In this document: positions 45,299 through 55,031 of the stretch, in pieces
How the letters are laid out: each line of letters starts with the position of its first letter
How positions within the stretch are numbered: the stretch's first letter is position 1
Assembly (NCBI GenBank): GCA_000787465.1
Contig: JSYX01000186.1
Coordinates: 1-58,185 of the forward strand
DNA from: Thermomucor indicae-seudaticae
Lineage: Eukaryota; Mucoromycota; Mucoromycetes; Mucorales; Lichtheimiaceae
Direction: 5' to 3'
Length of the DNA stretch: 58,185 bases
Notes under the pieces: model-generated
What the model was told of the DNA's origin: nothing
The model's input: the letters and a program-made list of their open reading frames with translations, nothing else
The model's database searches: none
Made by a program: the position numbers and the translations under genes

Positions 45299-46744
45299 TT
45301 GCAAGTTGAGCAAACGTAACTGCGGGAAACAAAAAGATTTCGGAAATGGATTATCGGAACGACAGTTCCATTGCATAAACGTTTCAAGCAAAAAGGGCGC
45401 CAACGGACTGGATTGTCTGGTAATGGTAATGCAAAGCACTTTCACGTTCCAATATGTCCAGAGAAGCTGAAGTGAGCTGCTGCCCAGCTAGGCCCTTTAG
45501 TCTCAATCTCAGTATTTACGTATCAGCAATGCTGTAACGACTTCCGTACTATTACTCTTGCGCTGGAATGACTTTTCTGACGTGTTTTCAAACTGCTCCA
45601 ATTTCAACGCGAAATGACAGCCAAGACGAACTCGTCACTGATTGATCATGCTCGATTGATCGTGCATTGTCATTTCTACTGAGTTTGCGTTAAACAGACG
45701 CTTGCGTGACATCAAAGCTTGCGGCGTTTTTCAACGCCATTGGCTTACTCATTGAACTGTTCATTCGCTGGAAGAAAATGACGTGGAGTTTCTTTCCTTA
45801 CAGTTGACGTTTTTTTATCGAATAGAGACAAAAAGAGTCCAGCCACGAGCAGCGTGCTATCATGGTACCTCGTATCGTATACATCATGCTTTTCCATGTC
45901 GGCCGAGCTATCCCATGTCAAACACTTTGACTTTGCTCGATACGGCAGTTGCAAGATGCTTTTTTCCTTTGTCGACAGAGAGATCAGGTACTCGATGTAG
46001 CTATGGAATTGTAGGAATACTGCTCCATATACATTTTTCCTCTTTTTCCTGCCTGGGATATGGTTCAAACTGATCAGTTTCTCTTCAATCACTAAAACAC
46101 CCTCATATTCACGCATGAGTCATTCGGGCAGCGTTAGCTGGTGGCACGCTGTTCCAAACTCCCGGACATCCCGACACTCGTAAGCATAACACCACGTGCT
46201 TCAAGCATGGAATCATCGACCTCGAGCGTAATTTGCCAATGACGGCTCTTACATGAAATCGGAGGGTGCCGATATCGATGTCGCTTACCCACATCAGAAA
46301 ATAGCTTATATCAACTTGGAGGAAAATTACCATGACCAATTATGCCCAAACACGTAGCATGCCACTAAAGGGGCATTTTAGCGACGTACGTAGCAAGAAC
46401 GTTACCCTGTCTAGTGACGCTGCGTCTATGATCAGAAAGTGAATAGTATAATAAATTGTGAACTAACCAAATGAAAGACTACTTTTGGTCATCTGTTAGT
46501 CATTAAGCACAATGCAATTAATTCATTGACATCGCCCACACTGAGACCTGCTACGTGTATAGAATTACAACTTAGAGTTCTAGAGGTCCAGAGAACTTGC
46601 TGTCATATTGGGTGCTCTTTGTAAGGCCATGGTTTCTCTACAATTCTTTAGTGACATAGCCTAATTTTTTTGGTCAAAGAGTAACTTAATCTGCAACCTC
46701 TCAGGGGTTCACCGATGAAAGGCTGGTTCGATGAGCCTAGAATA
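45299..46744. other. gene-poor spacer
   Basis: Minus-strand frames at 45745-46116 and 46109-46339 and a plus-strand frame around 46254-46355 have no recognised family. The stretch 45640-45670 contains overlapping TGATCATGCTCGAT/TGATCGTGCAT copies. Coding relics are possible but unsupported. Confidence 0.35.
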
Positions 46745-46895
46745 GGGCTCGGACGGGCTCGGCGTTGGGAGGGGATAATTGGGACGACACTCGAGACGAG
46801 CCCATCCCAACTAACTATTCCCAGCCGGGAGTTGGGACTAGGGTCTTCACCTACCAGCTAAGTAGTCCCCTCCCATCCCATCCCATGCCGAGCCC
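46745..46895. mobile_element. 151-bp TA-flanked MITE (GGGCTCGG type)
   Basis: The ends are inverted: GGGCTCGGACGGGCTCGGC at the left, and ..ATGCCGAGCCC at the right. Both sides are flanked by TA (46743-46744, 46896-46897), the target duplication of Tc1/mariner elements. The interior repeats GGGATG/CATCCC-type words and has no coding capacity. A second, diverged relative with the same GGCTCG vocabulary lies at 52108-52246. Confidence 0.7.
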
Positions 46896-48645
46896 TAATT
46901 TGATCTTTGCTGCGCAACTGATTTCCCAGTGACATCCAGAGTATTTTTGGCCAAGATTTCTAATTCCGACCATGACTACTGCGTCTCCTTTTGCGTTAAG
47001 TCGATGGACGTACAATAGTCCATATGCGTCAGTTCTATCAAACTGTGGTTACCTATATAGCGGGTTAATGTCTATCTCAGTCGCTAACGACCAGTCTGAC
47101 CAAAGGAATTGCATTGGCCACAGTTCCAAGGATCCTGCGGAACTGAAAAAAGCCTCGCAGATTTTGATTGCCCCTTTTCTGTCTGAAACTTTGCTCGTCG
47201 TATGCGTTTCCAATTGGTTCGATCAAACTTACGGTATCTGCAAAAAGGCTAACTGAACTTTAAGCATTAAAAATCCTAACGTCACTATAATTAGTAAGTG
47301 ACGCACCTGTAAGTGTGCACATCGTGGTATCCACAGTTCGTGAGGATCGCATAAACAATGATCTATTGCTGATCTTGGTGTTGAATATGAAGTTTTTTCA
47401 CCAGATCTTTTTCTCTCTTCTTTAGCTAGCATACAACTACCACTAGTCTCACGATAGTCATCATCCATTTTAGTTCATTTGAATATCTCACACATGCTAC
47501 TGCTAATTTGTACAGAAAGGGATGTTCTGCGTTCGGATCGGGGACTGAGAAATGCGGCGACTATTCCTGATCTGGACAGTAATCAAAAATTTCTATAAAT
47601 AAGCGCCTTTGTGACGAGACGTTTTTCTTTCGTTCTTCTCCATCTTCCTTTCATCTTCACTTTCTCCAAGTATCTCAAAGTCAAAAAGCACCTCTGCAAG
47701 GTGTTGTTTGTACTTTCAGGAAAACGAACATACATGCGACCCGTCAAGAACACATTTACCTTTTTCCCGTACGCCCCACACGGCGTTTCCGTTTCACACC
47801 CTGGCATCAACTTCGCCAAAAGTTTCCATGCTTGGACTCTTTGTATATCCACTTTGCGGCTTGTCCGCATCATATTCCGTTCGCGGCTTGTCCGCGTTGT
47901 ATACCTTTTGCGGCTGATCAGCATTATTCACCATTGCACGAACGACTGTATATATCATGCTTTTACTCCATTGCACATACTTCACTGCCGATACCTCTCA
48001 CTGTATATATTTACATTCACTCGCCTACCCATTACATTTGTACATATCCTCGTCTAATGTATCCTTAATGTTTGGTCCTTTATTATCTTAGTCAAACCTT
48101 GGTTGTCGAAGCCCTTATAGCATGTTTGTAAAATATATAGACCATAAATGGTTCATTTGCCATGTTTGCAGAATTTCTGTGCGTTATCGATGAAACAGTG
48201 AGGCGTCGCTGGAGATATAGCGCCTTTTTCAATGAATACAAGTCAATTTGTGCAACGTAGTTCACGATACAGACTGGCGGTCTAGATTCTCTGGCATTCA
48301 AATAAGGCTTAGAACGAGTATCCCTGTACCTTTGATCCACTGACCCATTAGCAACGACAACGCACAGCTAAACGCTATGACTTGCATAGATGATGCTGTG
48401 ATAATCAGAAAGAATGACTTCTGGAAACAAAGGAAAAATCAAAAAGGGGGACGTTCGTGCTAATCGTTTCCGATTTCCTGCGTCAAGTATGGAAGCGGCA
48501 TGCGTCTGTAAAGAGGTCTGTCCGATTCTGAAGAGTATCTTTTAGGGTAATAATTTATAGAGTACATGATCTACCATCTAGAATATCTTTTCGCAGCCTG
48601 CAAGTCCAAAAATATATACTGTTATGACAACATATCTACTGTCTA
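46896..48645. other. gene-poor spacer with one possible transcription unit
   Basis: At about 47620-47685 a long CT-rich leader follows an ATAAATAAG box, as before real genes in this window. The frame after it (ATG at about 47737, plus strand) has no recognisable domain and runs through a 27-bp tandem repeat. A minus-strand frame over the same repeat codes a short Ala-Asp-Lys-Pro repeat. I cannot decide between them. Confidence 0.35.
47854..47932. repeat. three imperfect 26-27-bp tandem repeats
   Basis: The units begin TTGCGGCTTGTCCGCATC, TTCGCGGCTTGTCCGCGT and TTTTGCGGCTGATCAGCA. On the minus strand the period of nine codons reads (N/D)ADKPQ-x-x-Y, which hints at a repeat protein. On the plus strand it is Leu/Arg-rich. 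Confidence 0.7.
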
Positions 48646-48937
48646 CACACCGCTCCAAAAAGTTTGCGTACACCTTGGCTGGACTCGGCCAAATCGACTT
48701 TTAACACATCTACTTTGGCAATAATGCGACTTGCCATTCACCCCATGCTATAAACGTCATATTTACACCGGAGACAATAGAGACCCTAAACGTTGTTGTA
48801 TAAGTTTAAAGCTTTTAGAAACGTTAATGAAAAGATGACCACGAAGTTCCAAAGTTTTGCATACATCTCCACTTAACGTATAAGAGCAGTCATTGTCTAC
48901 GATAATTCTTCTCCAAAACACCAGAGAGGAGGGACTG
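48646..48937 (+). repeat. left inverted repeat of the Tc1-type unit
   Basis: This pairs with the reverse complement of 52736-53040. Blocks such as AAATCGACTTTTAACACATC (one-base indel), TTGTATAAGTTTAAAGC, AGAAACGTTAATGAAAA and GCAGTCATTGTCTAC are shared. I judge identity by eye at roughly 80-85%. Confidence 0.8.
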
Positions 48938-48981
48938 GAAGCATTCAGGGTACATAGAGAAACGCATAACGTTTGGTATGT

Positions 48982-49940
48982 TTAAAAAAGAGAAAAATTA
49001 GTACAGGATGTATCCACCACGAGCTTTATTACGGCTCGGCACCTCTGGGGCACGCTCTTGACCAATATCTCGCAAATGTCTGCTTTGATCTTACTCCATT
49101 GTTCATGCAGCGCCTGGTTCAACTGATCCTTGCTCGATATCAGGTACTTCATCTTTGCCAGGCTCCGCTCGAGTCGTACCAGAGGTGCTCGATTGGCTTT
49201 AAATCTGGACATCGGGTCTGACACTATGCAATAGTGGAGCTGCACGTTTGAGCATTCCGCAACTTGGCATACGCACCTGTATGGCAACAGCGTCATCTTC
49301 TTGAAAAAACAAAATCGACACCAGGCTTTTCTTGAAGCCGACTTTCCAGCCACGGGTGTAAATTCCTGGCCAAGACGTTGACGTACCTGTCTTGGTCCAG
49401 GGTACCGTCAATGGAAACAAAAGGGCCCACACCACTGATCCAGGAGCACCCCAGATCATCACGAAAACCTTGTCGAACCTGTATGTCCCTTGTACGCAGC
49501 GCTCCAGGAAAAATTCATCCACCTTCCCCAAGACGCGCCCGCAGCTGTCGTCCGCGCTGACGATGTATGTTGACTCGTCGGACCAGATAACCGACTTCCA
49601 CCGCTCCTCGGTCCAGTTAATGTGTTCCACGGCCCATGTAAAACGTTTGAGCTTATGCTCCACAGTGAGGGCAGGCCTGTAAACTGGGCTACGTGAGGAA
49701 AACCCAAGCTTATGGACAGCTTTACGGAAGCGGTTAAAGGAAATACGCTTGACGTTTGCGCAGAATCTCGCGTGATGAACCGAAAGCGGGGTGAATGGAG
49801 CTCTCCGAGTGCTTGAGAAAGCATTATACAGTTCTTTGCACAATAGAACAAGTTCTTATGTTACGGGCTTTCGCGATCTGTCCGTAACTGAAACCCGCTT
49901 GCCAAAGGCCAACATGACAGCACATTCTTCGAAAGAAAGC
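48982..49940 (-). pseudogene. Tc1/mariner transposase, frameshifted
   Basis: DDE transposase parts appear in order but in different frames. An N-terminal helix-turn-helix-like RLSFEECAVMLAFGKRVSV comes before a stop at about 49857. Next, ANVKRISFNRFRKAVHKLGF, KRFTWAVEHINWTEERWKSV and IWSDEST carry the first catalytic Asp. After a frame change, FFQEDDAVAIQ carries the second. A third frame reads PDLKPIEHLWYDSSG with the catalytic Glu, and another ends in SSKDQLNQALHEQWSKIKAD and LVKSVPQRCRAVIK. At least three frame disruptions make it non-functional. The order of motifs runs toward the left inverted repeat as in an ordinary Tc1 element. Confidence 0.85.
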
Positions 49941-50295
49941 CGCTTTCTAGAAGGTAAAGGGACGTTCACCGTAAAAATTGCGAACATCACGCCCTGAGAT
50001 TGCGATGAGATCGATATGGGATGATAACATAGCAACCACCTTTTTAGGATATGGCATCCTCGTCGAAGTGAAGCGCCAATATTAATGTGTGTCTCCATGC
50101 AAGCTCTATTGTAACATGTAAGCTGTAGATATCGGACATACGTAGTATCCAGGTTAAAACTGACATGCGCAGAAAAGCCACATGGGACAAAGCATCTCAG
50201 TATATGAGATCAGATGATATGCGATGTCTCAGGAAGTCTCATTACGTTAAACATTCCTTGATAAGTGTTAGTTTTTGCAGTGGTCGGTAGTGTCA

Positions 50296-50547
50296 CTAAG
50301 ACTCATTGCGAATTGCAAATTCAAAAGCGCTGAAATAAAGCAAAAGGTGCAAGACTAGACTAGGTTTTCTTTGTAAGTCCCTCCGACTATGCACTCGGTG
50401 TTGAGCGCAGCATTTGCAAATGATGGAACCGAAACAAGCATTGGTCCAACCTTTAACGACGCAAACATTAGACTCTGCGCATTCCTGGCTGACAGCTTCG
50501 AAGACGTCACCAAAGTCACGGAAACGGTTGTTGTAAAGCGATTCCAT
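50296..50547 (-). CDS. small Cys-containing ORF, doubtful
   Basis: This is an 83-codon frame starting MESLYNNRFRDFGDVFE with a cysteine cluster (QECAESNVC, TNACFGSIICKCC). A TATA box (TGTATATAAATA on the minus strand, about 50630-50641) lies about 85-95 nt upstream of the ATG. There is no signal peptide. A second frame from ATG 50566 overlaps it. Without homology I cannot say which, if either, is translated. Confidence 0.25.
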   Translation of the reverse strand: MESLYNNRFRDFGDVFEAVSQECAESNVCVVKGWTNACFGSIICKCCAQHRVHSRRDLQRKPSLVLHLLLYFSAFEFAIRNES

Positions 50548-50979
50548 GGTAGGAATTTCAGCATATCAGACGTTTGCAAACAGGAAGAGCAAAAAAGCAG
50601 TTCCTTAAAGCTTGAATGAAGATGCCTGATATTTATATACAGTCTGGTTCGGAATTGCTGTAAGAAGATGCTTCCAGAGTATGAATGAGAGAACCTTCTT
50701 GCAATCAAGGACTAATTGCATTCTAAATACAATATCCGGAGGTTCACTTACAGATAAAACTCTTTTATTTGGCAATGACCAATGTCATGCATTGACTTCC
50801 TATCTTTTTTCGTACTACCGGTCTCGATGCAAAAATAAATCGTCGTCTTTATAAAACAAGCCATGTCACCATTCTGCATTGGAGCAAGTGAATCGCAGCG
50901 ATGCAGTTATAAAATATGAGAAAAACACGGATGTTGCCATATGGCAAAGGTACGAATAATCGAGTACTGTTGCTCTTCG

Positions 50980-51290
50980 AGGAGGGCACGACAACGTTTG
51001 ATTGGATAATGTTGGAGGAAGCATGACAATGAAATTTCATTGGTCAATGGTGGAGGACACGACGGAAGTTATATTGGAAATGAGAAAGGCGGACTACTAT
51101 TAAGTCATGAATTACAAAGAACGAGACAAACATGAAATATGGAGCAACTATATATTCTATTGAATTATCATAGAAGACTGGACGAAAACCCGACGTTAAC
51201 GCAGTGCACGACAAAAGAATTTCAGTGGACGATAATGAAGGACACAGCAAAAGAATTTTATTGGATGATGACCAAGGGCACGAAGTCAGT
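50980..51290. repeat. degenerate ~36-bp minisatellite
   Basis: Units share the pattern AGGRCACGACAAAAGAATTT then CATTGGATGATGGTGG. Copies start at about 50980, 51016, 51054, 51203, 51238 and 51275, with a 110-bp gap of more diverged sequence between the third and fourth. It lies inside the Tc1-type unit. Confidence 0.7.
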
Positions 51291-51847
51291 ACTAAACTTC
51301 TCCTTCATAAAAATTTTGTCGCACGCGTAGTAATTCCCCGCCCTCAAAGACTCTGGCATGCTTCAAAACCTTTCGCATTGACTCGCGTCTGAGCTTATAC
51401 TCCTTCCATCAAAGGAGACGCCGGAATTCACAAGATCCGTTCGCATCCCTCCCTACTTGTTTTAAAAGATTCGAAACAATGTATGTTCGTTTTGCAAAGC
51501 CTCTTTTTGCATCACATGCATGAGAAAAGGTAAATATGATTCGCTAAGACCTTGCAGCTTCTCGAAAAAACAAGTGTGCATGGAAACCATATATTCATTT
51601 TATTATATTGAGACGATGTTTTAGCGGATGATGCTGTCAAACAAGACACTGGATGGATATTGCCATGGTCCATGGGAAGTTGCTGCGCTACAAGCAACCA
51701 ATTACTGAAACGCGCAGATGTCCGTGTCTGAATTGCCTGCATAAAAGAAACACCCTGTCTCTTTCATTGAAGCGCAGGTGATAAAAAAGCTCCTTTCTCT
51801 TTTTTTCTCTTCGTTTTCTCACTCCCACAACCTAAGTAAAAGTCAAC

Positions 51848-52108
51848 ATGGATACCACCACTACACGCAAAGTCGATATATTACCGAAAGTTCAACAGGA
51901 GCAGCTGGACGAGGCGACGACTGAAGCAGGAGCAGGAAGAGGAAATGAAAAGCAGACAGGTACATATAGATCTGTTATGGCTAAAAGGAAGGGAAAGGTT
52001 GGCTTACGATGATGACGACAAGGCAAACGGACACGAGAGACGATTGACGCTGCTGAGGCAGAACAAGAAGGAGGAAAGCCAACTACAAAGAAGGTCAAGG
52101 CCAAGTAG
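51848..52108 (+). CDS. small charged protein inside the Tc1-type unit
   Basis: The ATG at 51848 follows a very CT-rich leader (about 51788-51825), the same promoter style as other genes here. Exon 1 reads MDTTTTRKVDILPKVQQEQL then DEATTEAGAGRGNEKQT. A GTACAT..GACAAG intron is removed in phase to GKRTRETIDAAEAEQEGG and KPTTKKVKAK, ending at TAG 52106-52108. The protein is about 65 residues, Glu/Lys-rich and Cys-free, likely disordered, perhaps nuclear because of the KKVKAK end. I do not recognise it. The stop codon overlaps the TA target site of the MITE that follows: its third base is the first base of the MITE. Confidence 0.45.
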
Positions 52109-52246
52109 GGTTTCTTAACGAGCCTAGGCTCGATAGGCTCGGCTCGAGCTCGATAAGGGTCTTCAGGCTCGGCTCGGTAGGCTCGATAAGGCTCGCTGTA
52201 TAAAGTAGGGTTCACTATGGGACTCGACTCGACTCGTGACGAACCC
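52108..52246. mobile_element. 139-bp TA-flanked MITE rich in AGGCTCGATA repeats
   Basis: The left end GGGTTTCTTAACGAGCCTAG and the reverse complement of the right end, GGGTTCGTCACGAGTCGAG, form imperfect inverted repeats, flanked by TA on both sides (52106-52107, 52247-52248). The inside is made of AGGCTCG, GGCTCGG and GCTCGATAAG words. Its vocabulary matches the element at 46745-46895. Confidence 0.65.
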
Positions 52247-52735
52247 TAGTATAAAGGAAGTTCGTGGACGACGAGTGCGCTTTTGAACGCATGAAATGGT
52301 ACTCCGGACAGGATATGTTGGAACTAGGCTTTATTTAACTGATAGAAGCGAAGCGACTAACCTGCTATCTAGCCTTTTAATAAGATAACATGAAAAAAGA
52401 TGGCATGTTGTAATCGGGTACGCTGGTCCTACAAGACGTTACCTCAAGACGCCGTACCTGAATGTGCCATTTGTTAGATGTCAGATACAACAATGGGTAC
52501 AGGGGAATATTAAAAATTTGTGGATGGAGATTGAAATCCATGTAACCTCGATACCGTGTGTACGAGCCCATAGCTCTTTGCAGCACAATTCAATTGGTTT
52601 TCAATACGCCAAGAAGAATAGTAGAAAAGAAATTGTTTATTGCCATGGAAAGATGTTGTATTCTATTGTATATAATGTCATCACAGTTGCATAAACTCGC
52701 GGATGCTCGATTAGGCTCGATAAGAAACCTTATCA

Positions 52736-53040
52736 CAGTCCCTCCTTTCTGGCGTTTTGGGGAAGAACTACTGTAGACAATGACTGCTTTTATATATTAT
52801 GCGGAGATGTATGTAAAACTTTGGAACTTCATGGTCACTTTTTCATTAACGTTTCTAGATGCTTTAAACTTATACAACAAAGTTTAGGGTCTCTACTGTC
52901 TCCGGTCTCCGGTATAAATACGACGTTTGTAGCATGGTATGAATGGCAAGTTGCATTAGTGCCATAGTAGATGTGTTAAAAAGTCGATTTGGAAGAGTTA
53001 AACCAAGGTATGCGCAAAACTTTTCGGGGGGAGGGAACTG
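52736..53040 (-). repeat. right inverted repeat of the Tc1-type unit
   Basis: This is the reverse-complement partner of 48646-48937. The inner border is at CAGTCCCTCCTTTCTGGCG, matching CCAGAGAGGAGGGACTG on the left. Immediately inside it is a further AGGCTCGATAAG fragment of the MITE vocabulary (52711-52728). Confidence 0.8.
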
Positions 53041-53412
53041 TACCTTTCTAACATAATTGCTGACAGATGTGCGGTCCAGCGACCTTGTTATTCTACAGTA
53101 TCTATGGGCCAAAGTCGAAGCTTGGCGAGTAAATGCGTATGTCGCAATCCAGCACAAGATAGGGTATGTATTTCCACCAAATAGCACCTTATTTTTCCGC
53201 GGCGAGCAATACTAGACTCATCAAACAAGCCTATCTAATCGCTAATCTGTCAAGCGCGGAGCCAAGCTGAGCATTGCCCTTTGGAGACCGGAATAAACTT
53301 CCACAACGCATGCCTTCGTTTTTTATAGAGTAGCTGCCTTAGCGCGTACCACAACGCAAAGTAACATGGAAAGGGCCATTGAAAGGAAGCTAGCATAAGC
53401 GTCTACCCAGTT
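53041..53412. other. spacer
   Basis: This is 372 bp between the Tc1-type unit and the coiled-coil gene. I see nothing in it. Confidence 0.4.
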
Positions 53413-53859
53413 TCATTGTTGAACCCATGTCAGAAGCTGCTTCACTTGTGCAGCCAGAGTGCTCACTAGTTCCTCCAGCTTCATACGTTGCTCACGTTCT
53501 TCTTCCAATTGAAGCTCGAATTCTTTGCGAGCATTCTCGATTTCGTTTCTTACGAAGGCCTTCAGTTTGGTTTCCAAGTCTTCGTTGCTGTGGCTGTTAG
53601 GCTCATTAAACTGGTAAGCCACGGTTTTCTCGAGAACTGGCAGTGGTGGCTTGATACCGTCTTTTCTCCCGTTCTGGTCTTCCAACTAGTGGTCAGGCGC
53701 TGGTTCCCACGTTCTATGCTGCAGAGCGTGTTGATTTTTAGGTTCTGAGGGAGAGCCTCCGGCAAAAGGCGTTGGGATTTTTGCAAAGATAGATTTAACC
53801 TGCTTGACAGGAACTGATCGAGACTTTTCTTCTTCTTGGTTTTCAGGAACTTTAGGCAT
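53413..53859 (-). CDS. coiled-coil protein interrupted by an in-frame TAG (or retained 3n intron)
   Basis: From ATG 53857-53859 the frame reads MPKVPENQEEEKSRSVPVKQ, VKSIFAKIPTPFAGGSPSEP and RTWEPAPDH, then TAG (53686-53688), then without frame change LEDQNGRKDGIKPPLPVLEK, TVAYQFNEPNSHSNEDLETK, LKAFVRNEIENARKEFELQL, EEEREQRMKLEELVSTLAAQ and VKQLLTWVQQ. The C-terminal 60 residues are a convincing heptad coiled coil. The TAG could be a nonsense mutation, a readthrough site, or the AG end of an intron: a GTTAAA donor after VKQ and the ACTAG acceptor are in phase. An upstream exon may exist because AG precedes the ATG. The family is not recognised. Confidence 0.5.
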
Positions 53860-54039
53860 CTGCAATATGTTCTAGTCAATAATCAACCTGAAGAAGAGAA
53901 ACACCTATATTCGTCGGTACCTAGCTAAGCGGACGTGACGTAAGGCCGGGCAGAGCGGGTCCTGGTTCTGGGAAGGCAGAGAAGATGCATGATCATGCGT
54001 AAACTTGTCAATAATTTGTATCTATAATCCCTTCTGTTA

Positions 54040-54228
54040 CTATTTCACGCAAGAAAAACCATTATGGAATAAAAACCCGACCATATTAAATTGTTTGTAG
54101 CAGCAATAACCATCATCTTCGCTCTCCTGGCATCCATTATTTGCGTTATATGTCGAAAACGTAAAGCTGCCAATAAGCAGTAAGAACACGAGGCTAAGCA
54201 ACATGGCTTTCTTGGATGTGAAACACAT
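54040..54228 (-). CDS. small secreted Cys-containing peptide
   Basis: This 62-residue intronless frame has a clear signal peptide: MCFTSKKAMLLSLVFLLLIG then SFTFSTYNA as a plausible cleavage zone. The short mature part has four cysteines (NNGCQESEDDGYCCYKQFN, then GFSCVK). Upstream on the minus strand is CCATATAAATT about 55-65 nt from the ATG, followed by a CT-rich leader, supporting real transcription. Small secreted cysteine peptides of fungi include effectors, antimicrobial peptides and adhesion proteins. Nothing in the sequence chooses among these, and I recognise no family. Confidence 0.5.
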   Translation of the reverse strand: MCFTSKKAMLLSLVFLLLIGSFTFSTYNANNGCQESEDDGYCCYKQFNMVGFLFHNGFSCVK

Positions 54229-54311
54229 TGTGATTGTAGACGTTTTTCGAGGTAAAAGAGGAGAAGAAAATAACTGAATTTATATGGTAACGAATTTTCG
54301 GCAGTTTCTAA

Positions 54312-55010
54312 TCAGAAGCAGATGTTTTCCTTCTTGCATATTAAGCAACGGGACTCGGATGTATCGAGGTTTCTGGCAAATAATCCGTGATTTGAACCTT
54401 AATACGTGAGTGTCGTATCAACAACCGTTTTTTCCATTATCACTAGTACAGACTTTACCTACGTCAACCATTAATAGAGGATCTGTCATCTGTGGATCAC
54501 GACGGTACGCACGAAGGATCCAATTCATTATTGTATAGATGCGATACTCGCGATTATAGTGGTTAGCAACGTCGCCTAGGCGGCCTTCGGAAGCGATAAC
54601 GTCTTGTTTTCTTTTGATCTACAAAACGCATAAACCTGCATAAATGAAATAAACAAAAACAACGGCAAAATAAAAACAACTCACGATACAAACTCGCGAT
54701 ACAAACTCGCTACTGTTAATAATTTCTGAAAAGGTAAATGGGGTTCTAACGTCGCCAAGGCGCATGATGGTCCGACCGGAAGTGGGTGTAATGATTTCGA
54801 AGTTGCATGCGGACGGTGGATGTTCAACTGGGGACGAACGGATAGATGCTTAGCCCCTTTCTCTCCTTTTTCTCCCCCTTTTTACCGTTGTAGTCGTTCT
54901 GGTGATTTTGAAGATATCGAGCAGTTTAAAAACAAGTAAGTCTAAAGTGAACGACGGATTGCTGGTTTCTGAGGTACTTAGGTGGCGCCTGCTGCGTGTG
55001 CACGGTGTTA
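54312..55010 (-). pseudogene. truncated FkbM-like methyltransferase fragment
   Basis: Four exon-like blocks join in phase on the minus strand: FKLLDIFKITRTTTT, then after a 58-nt intron VEHPPSACNFEIITPTSGRT and IMRLGDVRTPFTFSEIINSS, then IKRKQDVIASEGRLGDVANH, YNREYRIYTIMNWILRAYRR and DPQMTDPLLMVDVG, then SNHGLFARNL and a stop after CLICKKENICF. The sequence LLMVDVGSNHGLFA is motif I (SAM-binding 'D-x-G-x-N-x-G-x-x-S') of FkbM methyltransferases. The protein then ends, with the rest of the Rossmann fold missing. It is therefore a 5' gene fragment; a start codon was not found (a TATA-like GAATATATAAATT lies at about 55020-55032). Confidence 0.5.
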
Positions 55011-55031
55011 CGACAGTGGCAATTTATATAT

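Larger units (their letters stand above)
48646..53040. mobile_element. 4.4-kb Tc1/mariner-type unit bounded by long inverted repeats
   Basis: The left end (CACACCGCTCCAAAAAGTTT) and the reverse complement of the right end (CAGTTCCCTCCCCCCGAAAA) open long inverted repeats (48646-48937 and 52736-53040) that match over about 300 bp. Each outer end abuts TA (48644-48645, 53041-53042), as expected for Tc1/mariner insertion. Inside lie a broken transposase (minus strand, adjacent to the left repeat), a minisatellite, at least one small gene and a nested MITE. Either one element has gained about 2.5 kb of extra sequence, or two element copies in opposite orientation have fused. The transposase is inactive, so the unit is a fossil unless moved in trans. 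Confidence 0.7.
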
